Shown: positions 16,178 through 23,675, counted from the stretch's first letter. The stretch is DNA of 31,000 nt from DASSFZ01 sp036514635 (GCA_036514635.1 DATBWU010000329.1:1-31000), one strand, 5' to 3'. Translations and numbers: made by a program. The notes: generated from the sequence alone by a model not told the origin.

Positions 16178-16488
16178 AAGAGTGTCTGATCGACGTAGCA
16201 CCACATCCAGTCTTCGCCCGGCTCGAAGGATTGAATCACCGGGTGGCCGGTGGCGTGGAAGTGCTGGGTAGCGTGCTTGTTCTTAGAGTCGTCGCAGCAG
16301 CCGACGTGTCCGCAGGTCAGGCACAGGCGCAGATGCACCCACGCATCGCCGATCTTCAGGCATTCCTCACAGCCGCGCGCGCTGGGCGTGACGTTGCGAA
16401 TCAGATCGCGATGCGTGCAGGGCTTCTTGTCCGGCGCGCTGCGGCGAAACAGTCGGCGGATGGCTTTGACGATAGAATTCCGAGCCAT
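16174..16488 (-). CDS. UBP-type zinc finger protein
   Basis: 104 residues, ATG 16488 after GGGAGAA. The whole protein is one zf-UBP domain with a short basic N-terminus (IVKAIRRLFRR). Metal ligands and core: CTH near residue 24, GCEECL, HLRLCLTCGHVGCCDDSKNK, HATQHFHATGHP, and DWMWCYVD at the end. In eukaryotes this fold binds the C-terminal Gly-Gly of ubiquitin. Bacterial stand-alone copies have no settled partner. Position between a receiver-flavoprotein and a histidine kinase suggests a signalling or redox adaptor role (inference). The TGA stop overlaps the repeat string TGAACCGC. Confidence 0.9.
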   Translation of the reverse strand: MARNSIVKAIRRLFRRSAPDKKPCTHRDLIRNVTPSARGCEECLKIGDAWVHLRLCLTCGHVGCCDDSKNKHATQHFHATGHPVIQSFEPGEDWMWCYVDQTLL

Positions 16489-16506
16489 GCTTCTCCCTTG
16501 ACTGAT

Positions 16507-16579
16507 TTAACCGCAGAGTCCGCGGAGAGCGCAGAGAAATTCAACATCTCTGCGATCTCTGCGCCCTCGGCGGTGAATT
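16507..16579. repeat. ACCGCAGAGTCCGCGGAGAG palindrome (family A')
   Basis: The left arm is TTAACCGCAGAGTCCGCGGA and the right arm TCTCTGCGCCCTCGGCGGTG, separated by about 10 bases. It occupies almost all of the gap between the two genes; its right edge touches the TAA stop of the flavoprotein gene. Confidence 0.85.
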
Positions 16580-18218
16580 ACAATGTTGCCAGGTAGCGAT
16601 GAACGAAGAAGACGGCCATGGCTCCTTCGCCCACGGCTGAGGCAATGCGATTCATCGCCTGCTGGCGCACATCGCCTGCGACGAAGATGCCGGGCACGTT
16701 CGTCTCCAGCAGGAACGGCGCGCGCTCCAGCGGCCAGCCCGGCGGGCGCTCGTCATTCCACATCTTGATGAAGCCGTGCTCGTCGCACGCGACGAGGCCC
16801 GACACCCACTCGGTGCGAGGCCGCGCACCGATGAAGATGAACAACGCCCAGGCGGGCAGCGTTTGCGTCCGGCCGGTATCATCGCACAGCGTGATCGCTT
16901 CCAGGTTGGCCTGCCCGATGACCTCGACGACGGTGGTGCGCGCCCGCACGCTGATGTTCGGCGTGGCGCCGATCGCGTCGATGAGGTACTGCGACATCGT
17001 GGCCGAGAGCGACGCGCCGCGCACGAGGATCGTGACGCTGCGGGCGTACTTCGCCAGGTGGATCGCCGCCTGCCCGGCGGAATTGCCGCCGCCGACGATG
17101 AACACATCTTTATCGCGGCAGGCCATCGCTTCCGTCGTCGCCGAGCCGTAATACACGCCCGCGCCGGTCAGCCGATCGATGCCGGGAATCTCCAGCCGGC
17201 GATACGATACGCCCGTGGCGATCAGCAGCGCGTGGCAGCTCACTTCGCTCCCGTTCGACAGTGTGACGATGCGATAGGGGTCTTGAATGTGGATGCCCGT
17301 CGCTTCGGCCGGAGTGAGAATCTCAACGCCGAAGCGGCTGGCTTGCGCGACTGCGCGACGAGCCAGGTCGGCGCCGCTCAAGCCGACCGGGAAGCCGAGG
17401 TAATTTTCGATGCGCGAGCTCATGCCGGCCTGGCCGCCGGGCGCTTCGCGCTCGATCAACAACGTCTTCAACCCTTCCGAGGCAGCGTAGACCGATGCGG
17501 CCAATCCCGCCGGCCCGCCGCCGGTAATGATCAGATCGTAGAACGGCAGACCGGCGCGCGTCTTCAGCCCGACCTTCTCCGCGAGTTGAACGTTGCTCGG
17601 TTGGGCGAGGTGCGAGCCGTCGGGGAACAGCACCAGCGGCAGTGGCGCGTTTGCGCCGAACGGCTCGACGAGGCGGCGGGCCTGCTCGTCGGCTTCGATG
17701 TCGAGCCAGTGGTAGGGAATCTGATTGCGCGTCAGGAAATCCCGCACGTCGTGCGCGGTGGGCGACCAGCGGTTACCGATCACGCGGATGCCCTCGAACG
17801 GCGGGTGGTAGTTGGCGTGCCAGTCTTCGAGGAGGTCTTGCAGCACAGGATACAGTCGTTCTTCGGGCGGATCCCAGGGCTTCATCAAGTAGAAGTCGAG
17901 GCCGACGACGTTGATCGCCTGGATCGCGGCCTCGGTATCGGCATAGGCGGTGAGGAGGACGCGCTTGGCATCGGGGTATAACGCGCGAGCCTGTTCCAGA
18001 AATTGCACGCCGGTCACGTTCGGCATGCGCTGATCGGCCAGGAACAGCGCGACGGCCTCGCCGCGCTGCAAGAGTTGGTGGAGCGAATCGAGTGCCAATA
18101 CGCCGGAATCGGCCTTCAAGATGCGAAAGTCACGCCCGAACTGCTTGCGCAGATCGCGCTCGATGGCGTTCAATACGGCAGGATCGTCGTCGATCGTGAA
18201 GATCACGGGTTTAGCCAT
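16578..18218 (-). CDS. Receiver domain fused to a thioredoxin-reductase-like flavoprotein without CxxC
   Basis: 546 residues from ATG 18218 (AAAGG upstream). Residues 1-125 form a response-regulator receiver: acidic pocket IDDDP (10-12), phosphoacceptor Asp62 in LFLADQRMP, the LLTAYAD Thr and the MKPWD Lys. About 135-215 is a glutaredoxin/thioredoxin-like segment without a Cys pair (RNQIPYHWLDIE, GANAPLPLVLFPDG). From about 225 comes a TrxR-like two-dinucleotide fold: FAD motif GGGPAGLAAS, GGQAG, NAD(P) motif VGGGNSAGQAA and a C-terminal FAD contact FVAGDVR. The usual redox CxxC before the second Gly motif is replaced by GSATTEAMACRD. It is therefore probably not a classical thioredoxin reductase. 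Such fusions are named 'fused response regulator/thioredoxin-disulfide reductase' in databases; the electron acceptor is unknown. Confidence 0.9.
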   Translation of the reverse strand: MAKPVIFTIDDDPAVLNAIERDLRKQFGRDFRILKADSGVLALDSLHQLLQRGEAVALFLADQRMPNVTGVQFLEQARALYPDAKRVLLTAYADTEAAIQAINVVGLDFYLMKPWDPPEERLYPVLQDLLEDWHANYHPPFEGIRVIGNRWSPTAHDVRDFLTRNQIPYHWLDIEADEQARRLVEPFGANAPLPLVLFPDGSHLAQPSNVQLAEKVGLKTRAGLPFYDLIITGGGPAGLAASVYAASEGLKTLLIEREAPGGQAGMSSRIENYLGFPVGLSGADLARRAVAQASRFGVEILTPAEATGIHIQDPYRIVTLSNGSEVSCHALLIATGVSYRRLEIPGIDRLTGAGVYYGSATTEAMACRDKDVFIVGGGNSAGQAAIHLAKYARSVTILVRGASLSATMSQYLIDAIGATPNISVRARTTVVEVIGQANLEAITLCDDTGRTQTLPAWALFIFIGARPRTEWVSGLVACDEHGFIKMWNDERPPGWPLERAPFLLETNVPGIFVAGDVRQQAMNRIASAVGEGAMAVFFVHRYLATL

Positions 18219-18325
18219 CACGTGCCTTTATTGAGCGTGTGACGAAGCGGTGGACAGACGGCTGCCTGATCGAGAGTATGCGCTAAACACACCGCGCTGT
18301 CAAATGCAAAGTGGTGTTCTGTTTC

Positions 18326-18354
18326 TTGACAGTGGCGATCAAGTCGGGTACAAT
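18326..18354 (+). promoter_or_regulatory. Consensus sigma-70 promoter for the tRNA-Ala genes
   Basis: TTGACA at 18326-18331, a 17-base spacer, TACAAT at 18349-18354. The predicted start is about 18361, seven bases before the first tRNA. Confidence 0.85.
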
Positions 18355-18367
18355 GCGCGACACGTAG

Positions 18368-18440
18368 GGGCCTGTGGCTCAGCTGGGAGAGCGCTGCAAT
18401 CGCACTGCAGAGGTCGAGGGTTCGAATCCCTCCAGGTCCA
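18368..18440 (+). tRNA. tRNA-Ala (anticodon CGC)
   Basis: A complete 73-base cloverleaf. The acceptor GGGCCTG pairs with CAGGTCC and includes the G3-U70 pair that marks tRNA-Ala; the discriminator is A. The anticodon stem CTGCA/TGCAG encloses ATCGCAC, giving anticodon CGC, which reads GCG. The T arm is GAGGG-TTCGAAT-CCCTC. The 3' CCA is not encoded. Confidence 0.97.
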
Positions 18441-18445
18441 TGTAT

Positions 18446-18466
18446 GGGCGAGTCTGAGACTCGCCC
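18446..18466. repeat. GGGCGAGTC hairpin (family K)
   Basis: A perfect 9-bp inverted repeat with a 3-base loop: GGGCGAGTC, TGA, GACTCGCCC. It lies between the two tRNA genes. A nearly identical hairpin lies inside the second leuS at 25690-25710. Confidence 0.85.
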
Positions 18467-18470
18467 CAAC

Positions 18471-18546
18471 GGGCCCATAGCGCAGTTGGGAGCGCGTCTC
18501 AATGGCATTGAGAAGGTCGAGGGTTCGAATCCCTCTGGGTCCACCA
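18471..18546 (+). tRNA. tRNA-Ala (anticodon GGC), CCA encoded
   Basis: The acceptor GGGCCCA pairs with TGGGTCC including G3-U70; discriminator A followed by genomic CCA. The anticodon stem TCTCA/TGAGA encloses ATGGCAT, giving anticodon GGC, which reads GCC. The T arm is the same as in the first tRNA. It is co-transcribed with the CGC isoacceptor. Confidence 0.97.
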
Positions 18547-18558
18547 GATGCACAGGCC

Positions 18559-18583
18559 CGCGCCGGATGACTTGTCCGGCGCG
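18559..18583 (+). terminator. Hairpin after the tRNA pair
   Basis: A perfect 9-bp stem CGCGCCGGA / TCCGGCGCG with a 7-base loop, 13 bases after the encoded CCA. No U-tract follows, so termination is uncertain; it could be a processing signal. Confidence 0.4.
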
Positions 18584-18597
18584 AACTCAACTCGGAT

Positions 18598-18874
18598 GCG
18601 GTGATCGGGAGTAGTAGGCCGCCCTCGCAGAGAGTCGCGTGATGTGGTGCAAGCGCGGCAGCGCGCCGACGGGGGGCGCGTCAGGCCGAACTCGCCCGGG
18701 AGCACTGCCGGTGAATTCGGTAGCCGGCAGCGGGTGGTTTCGTTAAAGACCTCAGAGCGGCTCTGACGTTTAAGGTGACCCCGGCATTTGCAAAGCGCCG
18801 GTCACCTACACCGGAGCAAGCAGGGTGGCACCACGGAGTCCCCTTCGTCCCTGAGATGAGGGGGATTCTCTTTT
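18598..18874 (+). promoter_or_regulatory. Leucine T-box riboswitch upstream of leuS
   Basis: A tRNA-sensing leader that controls leuS by antitermination. Stem I: GCGGTG (18598-18603) pairs with CACTGC; the specifier loop has AGTAGTA (18610-18616) opposite GAACTC, so the codon is CTC (18691-18693), a leucine codon. The AGAGAG motif is at 18629-18634. A stem III-like hairpin AGGTGACC/GGTCACCT spans 18773-18807. The T-box sequence AGGGTGGCACCACGG is at 18822-18836, followed by the terminator. The bulge reads TGGC, whereas pairing with the usual A73 of tRNA-Leu would call for TGGT. Confidence 0.92.
18840..18874 (+). terminator. T-box intrinsic terminator
   Basis: CCCCTTCGTC (18840-18849) pairs with GATGAGGGGG (18855-18864), ten pairs including G-T wobbles, with a 5-base loop CCTGA, followed by ATTCTCTTTT. 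It competes with the antiterminator formed by the T-box sequence. Confidence 0.9.
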
Positions 18875-18886
18875 GCCGAAGACGAG

Positions 18887-19007
18887 AAGCGGATGGGCCA
18901 TCAACGGATGGGAAACGGACAAGCGGATGGCTGTCAACGGACTTGCCATCGGACAAGCGGATGGGAGCGGACGGCGTCGATCGCTGATTCGCTGACTCGC
19001 TGATTCG
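18887..19007. repeat. Family I (ACGGAC/GCGGATGG) plus family J (CGCTGATT) array
   Basis: Positions 18887-18974 hold repeated AGCGGATGG, CAACGGATGG, ACGGACAAGCGGATGG and similar units; 18981-19007 holds CGCTGATT/CGCTGACT units. The same I-then-J order occurs at 21801-21873. Here the array separates the T-box terminator from the leuS ribosome-binding site. Confidence 0.8.
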
Positions 19008-19025
19008 ATGTTGGAGAAGTGAGCA

Positions 19026-21557
19026 ATGGCGGACAAATATATTCCTCAAGACATCGAGCCGAAGTGGCAGCAGAAGTGGGAAGCCGATCAACTGTATCGC
19101 GCGTCGATCGACCGGACGTGCAGGAAGTTCTATTCCCTGACGATGCTTCCCTATCCATCGGGTGATCTTCACATCGGCCATTGGTACGCGATGACGCCGT
19201 CGGACGCGCGGGCACGTTACCTGCGCATGCGCGGTTATAACGTGATGTTCCCGATCGGGTTTGACGCCTTCGGCCTGCCCGCCGAGAACGCGGCGATCAA
19301 GCGCGGCATTCACCCCAAGACGTGGACGTATGGCAACATCGACCGCATGCGCAGGCAGTTGCGCTCGATGGGCGCGATGTGGGACTGGGAGCGCGAAGCG
19401 GTGTCGAGCGACCCCGAATATTACCGGTGGACGCAGTGGTTCTTCGCGCAATTGTTCAAGCACGGGCTGGCTTACAAGAAAATGTCGCCGGTCGACTGGT
19501 GCCCCAACTGCAACACGACACTGGCCCGCGAGCAGGTGTGGGGCGAGGATCGCCACTGCGAGCGCTGCGACACGCCCGTCATCAAGAAGAACCTGGAGCA
19601 GTGGTTTTTCAGAATCACGCGGTACGCCGAAGAACTGCTGGACTTCTCCGAAATCGACTGGCCGGAGCACGTGAAGGCATTGCAGACGAATTGGATCGGG
19701 CGCAGTGAAGGCGCGGAAGTCGGTTTTCCAGTAATCAGTGATCAGTTAATCAGTGATCAGTTAATCAGTGAGCAGTCACTGACAACTGGCTCACTGACTA
19801 CTGATTCACTGATTACTGTTTACACCACTCGACCCGACACGCTGTGGGGTGCGACGTTCATGGTGCTCGCGCCGGAGCATCCCCTGGTCGAGAGATTGAC
19901 GACGCCGGATCGCAAGGCCGAGGTCGATGCGTATGTCGCCGAAGTGGCACGCCAGTCCGACATCCAGCGCGAGGCCGCCGATAAGGAGAAGACGGGAGTG
20001 TTCATCGGGGCCTACGCACTCAACCCGGTCAACGGGGCGCGCATCCCAATCTGGATCGCCGATTACGTGCTGATGACCTACGGCACAGGCGCGATCATGG
20101 CCGTGCCCGCGCACGATGCGCGCGACTTCGAGTTCGCCACGAAGTATAACCTGCCGATCCCGGTGGTGATCGCGCCGCCCGATTGGGATGGTCGGCCGTT
20201 GAAAGAGGCTTACGACGGCCCCGGCACGATGGTCAACTCTGGCCCGTTCGATGGAACGCCCGTGCCGGAGAGCATCGGTAAGGTCGTTCGATGGCTGGAG
20301 GAGAAGGGCATCGGCAAGGGCGCTGTCCAGTACAAGTTGCGCGACTGGCTGATCAGCCGCCAGCGTTACTGGGGCGCGCCGATTCCGATCGTTTACTGCC
20401 CTGAACACGGTCAAGTTCCCGTGCCCGACGATCAACTGCCGATGCTGCTGCCCGACGATGTCGAATGGAAGCCGACGGGCGAAAGCCCGCTGAAGCTGCA
20501 CCCGACCTGGGCCAAAACGACCTGCCCGATCTGCGGGCAACCCGCCCGGCGCGACACCGATACGATGGACACCTTCATGTGCTCGTCGTGGTACCAGTAT
20601 CGTTATCTCAGCCCGAAGTACGACAAAGGCCCGTTCGATCCGGCGGAGTACGACTACTGGATGCCGGTCGATTGCTACACGGGCGGCGTCGAGCACGCGA
20701 CGATGCACCTGATCTATACACGCTTCTTTACGAAGGCGCTGCGCGACATGGGCCTCGTGCGCGACGACGAGCCGATGCTGCAATTGCGCAACCAGGGCGT
20801 CATCCTGGGCGAAGACTCGGAGAAGATGTCGAAGAGCCGGGGCAACGTCGTCGCGCCGGACGAGCTGGTCGAGCGCTACGGGGCCGACGCGGTGCGCGCC
20901 TACCTGATGTTCTTCGCCCGCTGGGACCAGGGCGCGCCGTGGAACAGCAGCGGCATCGAGGGCACGACAAGGTGGTTGAATCGTGCATGGCACATCGCCC
21001 TACCGGCAGGCAATCCACAACCCCGCAGCGCGGGGCGCGAGCAGTCCACAATCCCCAATCCACAATCTGGGGACATCAAGGCCCTGCGCCGCATCACCCA
21101 TCAAACCATCAAACGTGTGACCGACGACTTTGAAAACTTCGAGTTCAACACGATTGTCTCGGCGCTGATGGAGATGACGAATGCGCTGTACAAGTATCGC
21201 GCGACGACCGAGGGCACACCCGCGTGGGATGAGGCGATCACGGCCTTTCTGAAGTTGCTCGCGCCGGTCGCGCCGCACATCTCAGAGGAAGTGTGGGCGC
21301 GGCGTGGGCTGCCCTACTCGATCCATCAACAAGCCTGGCCGGAGTACGATGCCATCGTTGCCGCCGAGGAGACGATCACGCTGGTGGTGCAGGTCAACGG
21401 CAAAGTCCGCGATCGTATCGAGGTTCCGACCGGCATTGGCGAAGAAGAAGCCAAGCAGAAGGCGCTCGCTACCGAAGGCGCGCAGCGCTACCTGAACGGC
21501 CAGACGCCGAAGAAGGTGTTATACGTTCCGGGGCGACTGGTGAACATCGTCGTCTGA
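19026..21557 (+). CDS. leuS: Leucyl-tRNA synthetase, T-box controlled copy
   Basis: Charges tRNA-Leu; class I synthetase with editing, 843 residues. ATG 19026 follows GGAG at 9 bases. HIGH signature HIGH at 49-52 (PYPSGDLHIGHWY), zinc-type CPNC and CERC pairs near 160-182, the CP1 editing domain with TTRPDTLWGAT and GTGAIMAVPAHDARDFEFA (editing Asp kept), and KMSKS at 600-604. The C-terminal anticodon and tail domains are present (QVNGKVRDRIEVP). Two in-frame insertions of repeat DNA: residues about 235-265 at the start of CP1 (family E) and about 662-682 in the linker before the helical anticodon domain (families L and M). All catalytic motifs are intact, so it is probably functional. Confidence 0.97.
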   Translation: MADKYIPQDIEPKWQQKWEADQLYRASIDRTCRKFYSLTMLPYPSGDLHIGHWYAMTPSDARARYLRMRGYNVMFPIGFDAFGLPAENAAIKRGIHPKTWTYGNIDRMRRQLRSMGAMWDWEREAVSSDPEYYRWTQWFFAQLFKHGLAYKKMSPVDWCPNCNTTLAREQVWGEDRHCERCDTPVIKKNLEQWFFRITRYAEELLDFSEIDWPEHVKALQTNWIGRSEGAEVGFPVISDQLISDQLISEQSLTTGSLTTDSLITVYTTRPDTLWGATFMVLAPEHPLVERLTTPDRKAEVDAYVAEVARQSDIQREAADKEKTGVFIGAYALNPVNGARIPIWIADYVLMTYGTGAIMAVPAHDARDFEFATKYNLPIPVVIAPPDWDGRPLKEAYDGPGTMVNSGPFDGTPVPESIGKVVRWLEEKGIGKGAVQYKLRDWLISRQRYWGAPIPIVYCPEHGQVPVPDDQLPMLLPDDVEWKPTGESPLKLHPTWAKTTCPICGQPARRDTDTMDTFMCSSWYQYRYLSPKYDKGPFDPAEYDYWMPVDCYTGGVEHATMHLIYTRFFTKALRDMGLVRDDEPMLQLRNQGVILGEDSEKMSKSRGNVVAPDELVERYGADAVRAYLMFFARWDQGAPWNSSGIEGTTRWLNRAWHIALPAGNPQPRSAGREQSTIPNPQSGDIKALRRITHQTIKRVTDDFENFEFNTIVSALMEMTNALYKYRATTEGTPAWDEAITAFLKLLAPVAPHISEEVWARRGLPYSIHQQAWPEYDAIVAAEETITLVVQVNGKVRDRIEVPTGIGEEEAKQKALATEGAQRYLNGQTPKKVLYVPGRLVNIVV
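19730..19818. repeat. In-frame CAGTGATCAGTTA palindrome in leuS (family E)
   Basis: Units CAGTAATCAGTGA, TCAGTTAATCAGTGA and the complementary TCACTGATTACTG. The outer 13 bases of each end are perfectly complementary (19730-19742 and 19806-19818). Reads as VISDQLISDQLISEQS and then LTTDSLITVYTT. Confidence 0.9.
21011..21068. repeat. In-frame CAATCCA array with nested CCCCGC hairpin in leuS (families L, M)
   Basis: CAATCCACAA units on both sides (21011-21020 and 21046-21067) enclose CCCCGCAGCGCGGGGCGCGA. The inner hairpin is nearly the same as that at 7953-7974 (CAACCCCGC, ACAT, AGCGCGGGGC), so one repeat seems to sit inside another. Encodes NPQPRSAGREQSTIPNPQS in an interdomain linker. Confidence 0.75.
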
Positions 21558-21582
21558 GAGCCTGTCTAAAAGGATGTCCAAT

Positions 21583-21641
21583 CAACCACCAAGACACGAA
21601 GGCACCAAGAATCTCCAGGTTTTCTTCGTGCCCTGGTGACG
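21583..21641. repeat. CACCAAGACACGAAGG palindrome (family C)
   Basis: The left arm is ACCACCAAGACACGAAGGCA (within 21583-21610) and the right arm CTTCGTGCCCTGGTGACG (21624-21641). The single-arm relative at 30704-30728 lies inside a glycosyltransferase gene. Confidence 0.75.
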
Positions 21642-21800
21642 CGCCTGGCACGCCTCCACCGCGAAGCAACGGGGGGCGCGTTGGACAGGGGCGTGGTGAT
21701 GAGTTATCGCGCAGCCTCTGAGACACGGGACGCTCTTGTTTGTACCCAGCTATGGTCAGCGGGAGCGTTTGCGTTTTGGGACAGACGCACTTAAACTGTG

Positions 21801-21873
21801 CAACGGATGGGCAGCGGATAAACGGATACGCAGCTCGCTGACCCGCTGATTCGCTGACTCGCTGACTCGCTGC
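21801..21873. repeat. Family I plus family J composite
   Basis: CAACGGATGGGCAGCGGATA units (21801-21830) are followed by CGCTGACC/CGCTGATT/CGCTGACT units (21833-21873), the same composite order as upstream of leuS. Confidence 0.75.
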
Positions 21874-21907
21874 TTATTCGTTCCTAATCTCTCGTAAGGC
21901 CAATTCA

Positions 21908-22552
21908 ATGACAACCTCCTCACCCAAGCGGATCGACCGAAGCATCGTGCTGATGTGGATTGGGGCCAACGCCATCGGGCTGACGATCGGCCAGATCGCC
22001 GGGGCCTATGTCGGTTTCCTGATAGGCGGCCTCGTCGCCGGCCTTCTGGGCGAACAGGCGGCCCGCGTTATCGCCTTCATCGCAGCGCAGCTCATAACAG
22101 GCGCATCCCTGGGTGTCATGGAACGCCTCTTCTTGAATCGCGAGATCGAGCTGACCCGGCTGTGGATTGTAGTGAGCGCGGTCGGCTGGGCAGGCGGCTT
22201 CCTGATCGCATCGCTCAGCCTGGAGATCACCACCCAGGTATTCGATCCAGCGCTTAGCAATGCGCTGTCGTGGGCAGTGGTTGGTCTGGGAATGGGCGTG
22301 GCGCAATTCTGGGTGCTGCGCCAGTTAGTCGTGCGCGCGGCGTGGTGGATCGCCTTCAACATTGCGGCCTGGACGTTAGCGCCGCTGCTCGGCCTGTTGA
22401 TTGTTACCGCTGTGGCTTCGCTGGGTCTGGCTCTGGACAGCAACACAGGGGGGCTGTTGTTATCGCTCTCGATGGGCGCCGTGGTGGGCGCGCTGACCGG
22501 AGTGCCGCTGGTCTGGCTCCTGCGCGAACCGGTCGAAAAGCACGCGATGTAA
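21908..22552 (+). CDS. Polytopic membrane protein of unknown function
   Basis: 214 residues, ATG 21908 with TAAGG nine bases upstream. About six hydrophobic segments: SIVLMWIGANAIGLTIG, VGFLIGGLVAGLLG, IAFIAAQLITGASLGV, LWIVVSAVGWAGGFLIA, the pair ALSWAVVGLGMGVAQ and WIAFNIAAWTLAPLLG, and a final VGALTGVPLVWLL. It is Gly-rich within helices, with MERLFLNREIELTRLW as a loop between helices. No enzyme motif is seen and I recognise no family. It is followed 120 bases later by a LiaF-like protein, which may point to envelope maintenance (weak inference). Confidence 0.75.
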   Translation: MTTSSPKRIDRSIVLMWIGANAIGLTIGQIAGAYVGFLIGGLVAGLLGEQAARVIAFIAAQLITGASLGVMERLFLNREIELTRLWIVVSAVGWAGGFLIASLSLEITTQVFDPALSNALSWAVVGLGMGVAQFWVLRQLVVRAAWWIAFNIAAWTLAPLLGLLIVTAVASLGLALDSNTGGLLLSLSMGAVVGALTGVPLVWLLREPVEKHAM

Positions 22553-22672
22553 GGCTGCCCGGCATTCGGCCTTTCGTCCCGAGCCGCCCTCCGCCTTCAG
22601 GCCGTTGACGTTGCGCGCGCTTGGCTTCATACTCATGGGCGTACTCTGAAACACCTGGAAGGATTACGCACC

Positions 22673-23590
22673 ATGTACCCCTACTATCGTCGTCCCAGTC
22701 TGTTTTGGCCGATCATTTTAATCGGTGTCGGCGTGATCTTCCTGTTGCGCAACGCCGGCGTCATCATCGGCGACCCATGGCCGATCGTTCTGAACCTGTG
22801 GCCCGTGCTGCTGATCGTGATCGGGCTGGATATCTTGTTCGGCCGCCGATCGGCCGTGGGCGGCCTCGTCAGCACTGTGCTGGCGCTGGCCGTGGTCGGC
22901 TTCGTCATCTGGCTGCTCGTCGCGCAGCCTAATTTGCCCGGCCTGACCATCGGCGGCGAGCTGAAACAAGAGACCATCGAGTACCCGCTGAGCGACATCC
23001 GGTCGGCGGAGGTCAATCTGAGTTTCGCCACCGGCGACAATCGCGTGTACCCGCTGGGCGATTCGAGCAAGCTGATCGAGGGCGACATCCGCTACTATGG
23101 CACACTCCGCTTCGACGCGAACGAATCCGACAATCGCGCGCGCGTCGATTTGAGCAGCGAGGCTCGCATCCACCTCTTTTTAGGCTTCGGCGCCCCGGAG
23201 CGTTGGGAGGTCGGGCTGAACCAGCGCGTTACGTATGACCTGGACATCAGCCTGGGCACAGGCCGGGTCGATCTTGACCTGAGCCGCCTCACTCTGGACG
23301 GCGGGCGCATCGACGTGGGCGTGGGTTCGGCGGAGCTACGGTTGCCATCGACGGGCGGTTTCACGCTGCGCATTAACGGCGGCGTGGGCAGCCTGCGCAT
23401 CCTCGCGCCGCGTGAAGTGGAACTGCGCGCCGAAGTGGACACCGGTATCGTCGGGGGGTTCAACCCCGGCCCGCGCCTGCGCTCGGTTGGTGACGACACG
23501 TACGAGACGGAGGGCTTTCGATCATCAGACAACACGATTACGCTGATCGTCGATGTCGGAGTTGGATCTATTACAGTTGAAGACCAGTGA
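22673..23590 (+). CDS. LiaF-like membrane protein with toastrack beta domain
   Basis: 305 residues, ATG 22673 preceded by AAGGA. N-terminal half: short membrane segments typical of LiaI/LiaF-type proteins (LFWPIILIGVGVIFLLRN, WPVLLIVIGLDILFG, a third VSTVLALAVVGFVIWLLVA to about residue 85). Residues about 100-305 form the Gly/Asp-rich beta-helical 'toastrack' domain (SLGTGRVDLDLSRLTLDGG, RIDVGVGSAELRLPSTGG, VGVGSITVED). In Firmicutes LiaF represses an envelope-stress kinase; here no LiaS/LiaR pair is adjacent, so only a general envelope role is inferred. Confidence 0.85.
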   Translation: MYPYYRRPSLFWPIILIGVGVIFLLRNAGVIIGDPWPIVLNLWPVLLIVIGLDILFGRRSAVGGLVSTVLALAVVGFVIWLLVAQPNLPGLTIGGELKQETIEYPLSDIRSAEVNLSFATGDNRVYPLGDSSKLIEGDIRYYGTLRFDANESDNRARVDLSSEARIHLFLGFGAPERWEVGLNQRVTYDLDISLGTGRVDLDLSRLTLDGGRIDVGVGSAELRLPSTGGFTLRINGGVGSLRILAPREVELRAEVDTGIVGGFNPGPRLRSVGDDTYETEGFRSSDNTITLIVDVGVGSITVEDQ

Positions 23591-23613
23591 TGCGTGACGA
23601 GCGATAAGTGATC

Positions 23614-23675
23614 CGTGAAGCGTAAAACGTGAAACGTAAAGCGTGAAGATTACGCTTCACGCTTTACGTTTTATG
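23614..23675 (+). repeat. AAACGTAAAGCGTGAAG hairpin (family H), also terminator-like
   Basis: A 17-bp perfect stem AAACGTAAAGCGTGAAG (23632-23648) / CTTCACGCTTTACGTTT (23655-23671) with a 6-base loop and a TTTT overlap. It lies 42 bases after the LiaF-like stop codon and could terminate that transcript. Further GTGAAGCGTAAAACGTGAAA units precede it. Confidence 0.75.

Larger units (their letters stand above)
21558..21907. other. Intergenic region of repeats after leuS
   Basis: 350 bases without a gene. It holds a family C palindrome (21583-21641), a weak inverted repeat ACGCTC..GAGCGT around 21730-21766 followed by TTTGCGTTTT (possible terminator), and a family I plus J array just upstream of the next gene. 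Confidence 0.65.

Noticed and set aside
18887..19007. CRISPR-like array
   Set aside because: The units are 8-16 bases, imperfect and without unique spacers of constant length. They belong to dispersed families I and J.
19730..19818. Frameshift or pseudogene in the first leuS
   Set aside because: The repeat keeps the reading frame, and all motifs before and after it are intact. The same is true of the second leuS.
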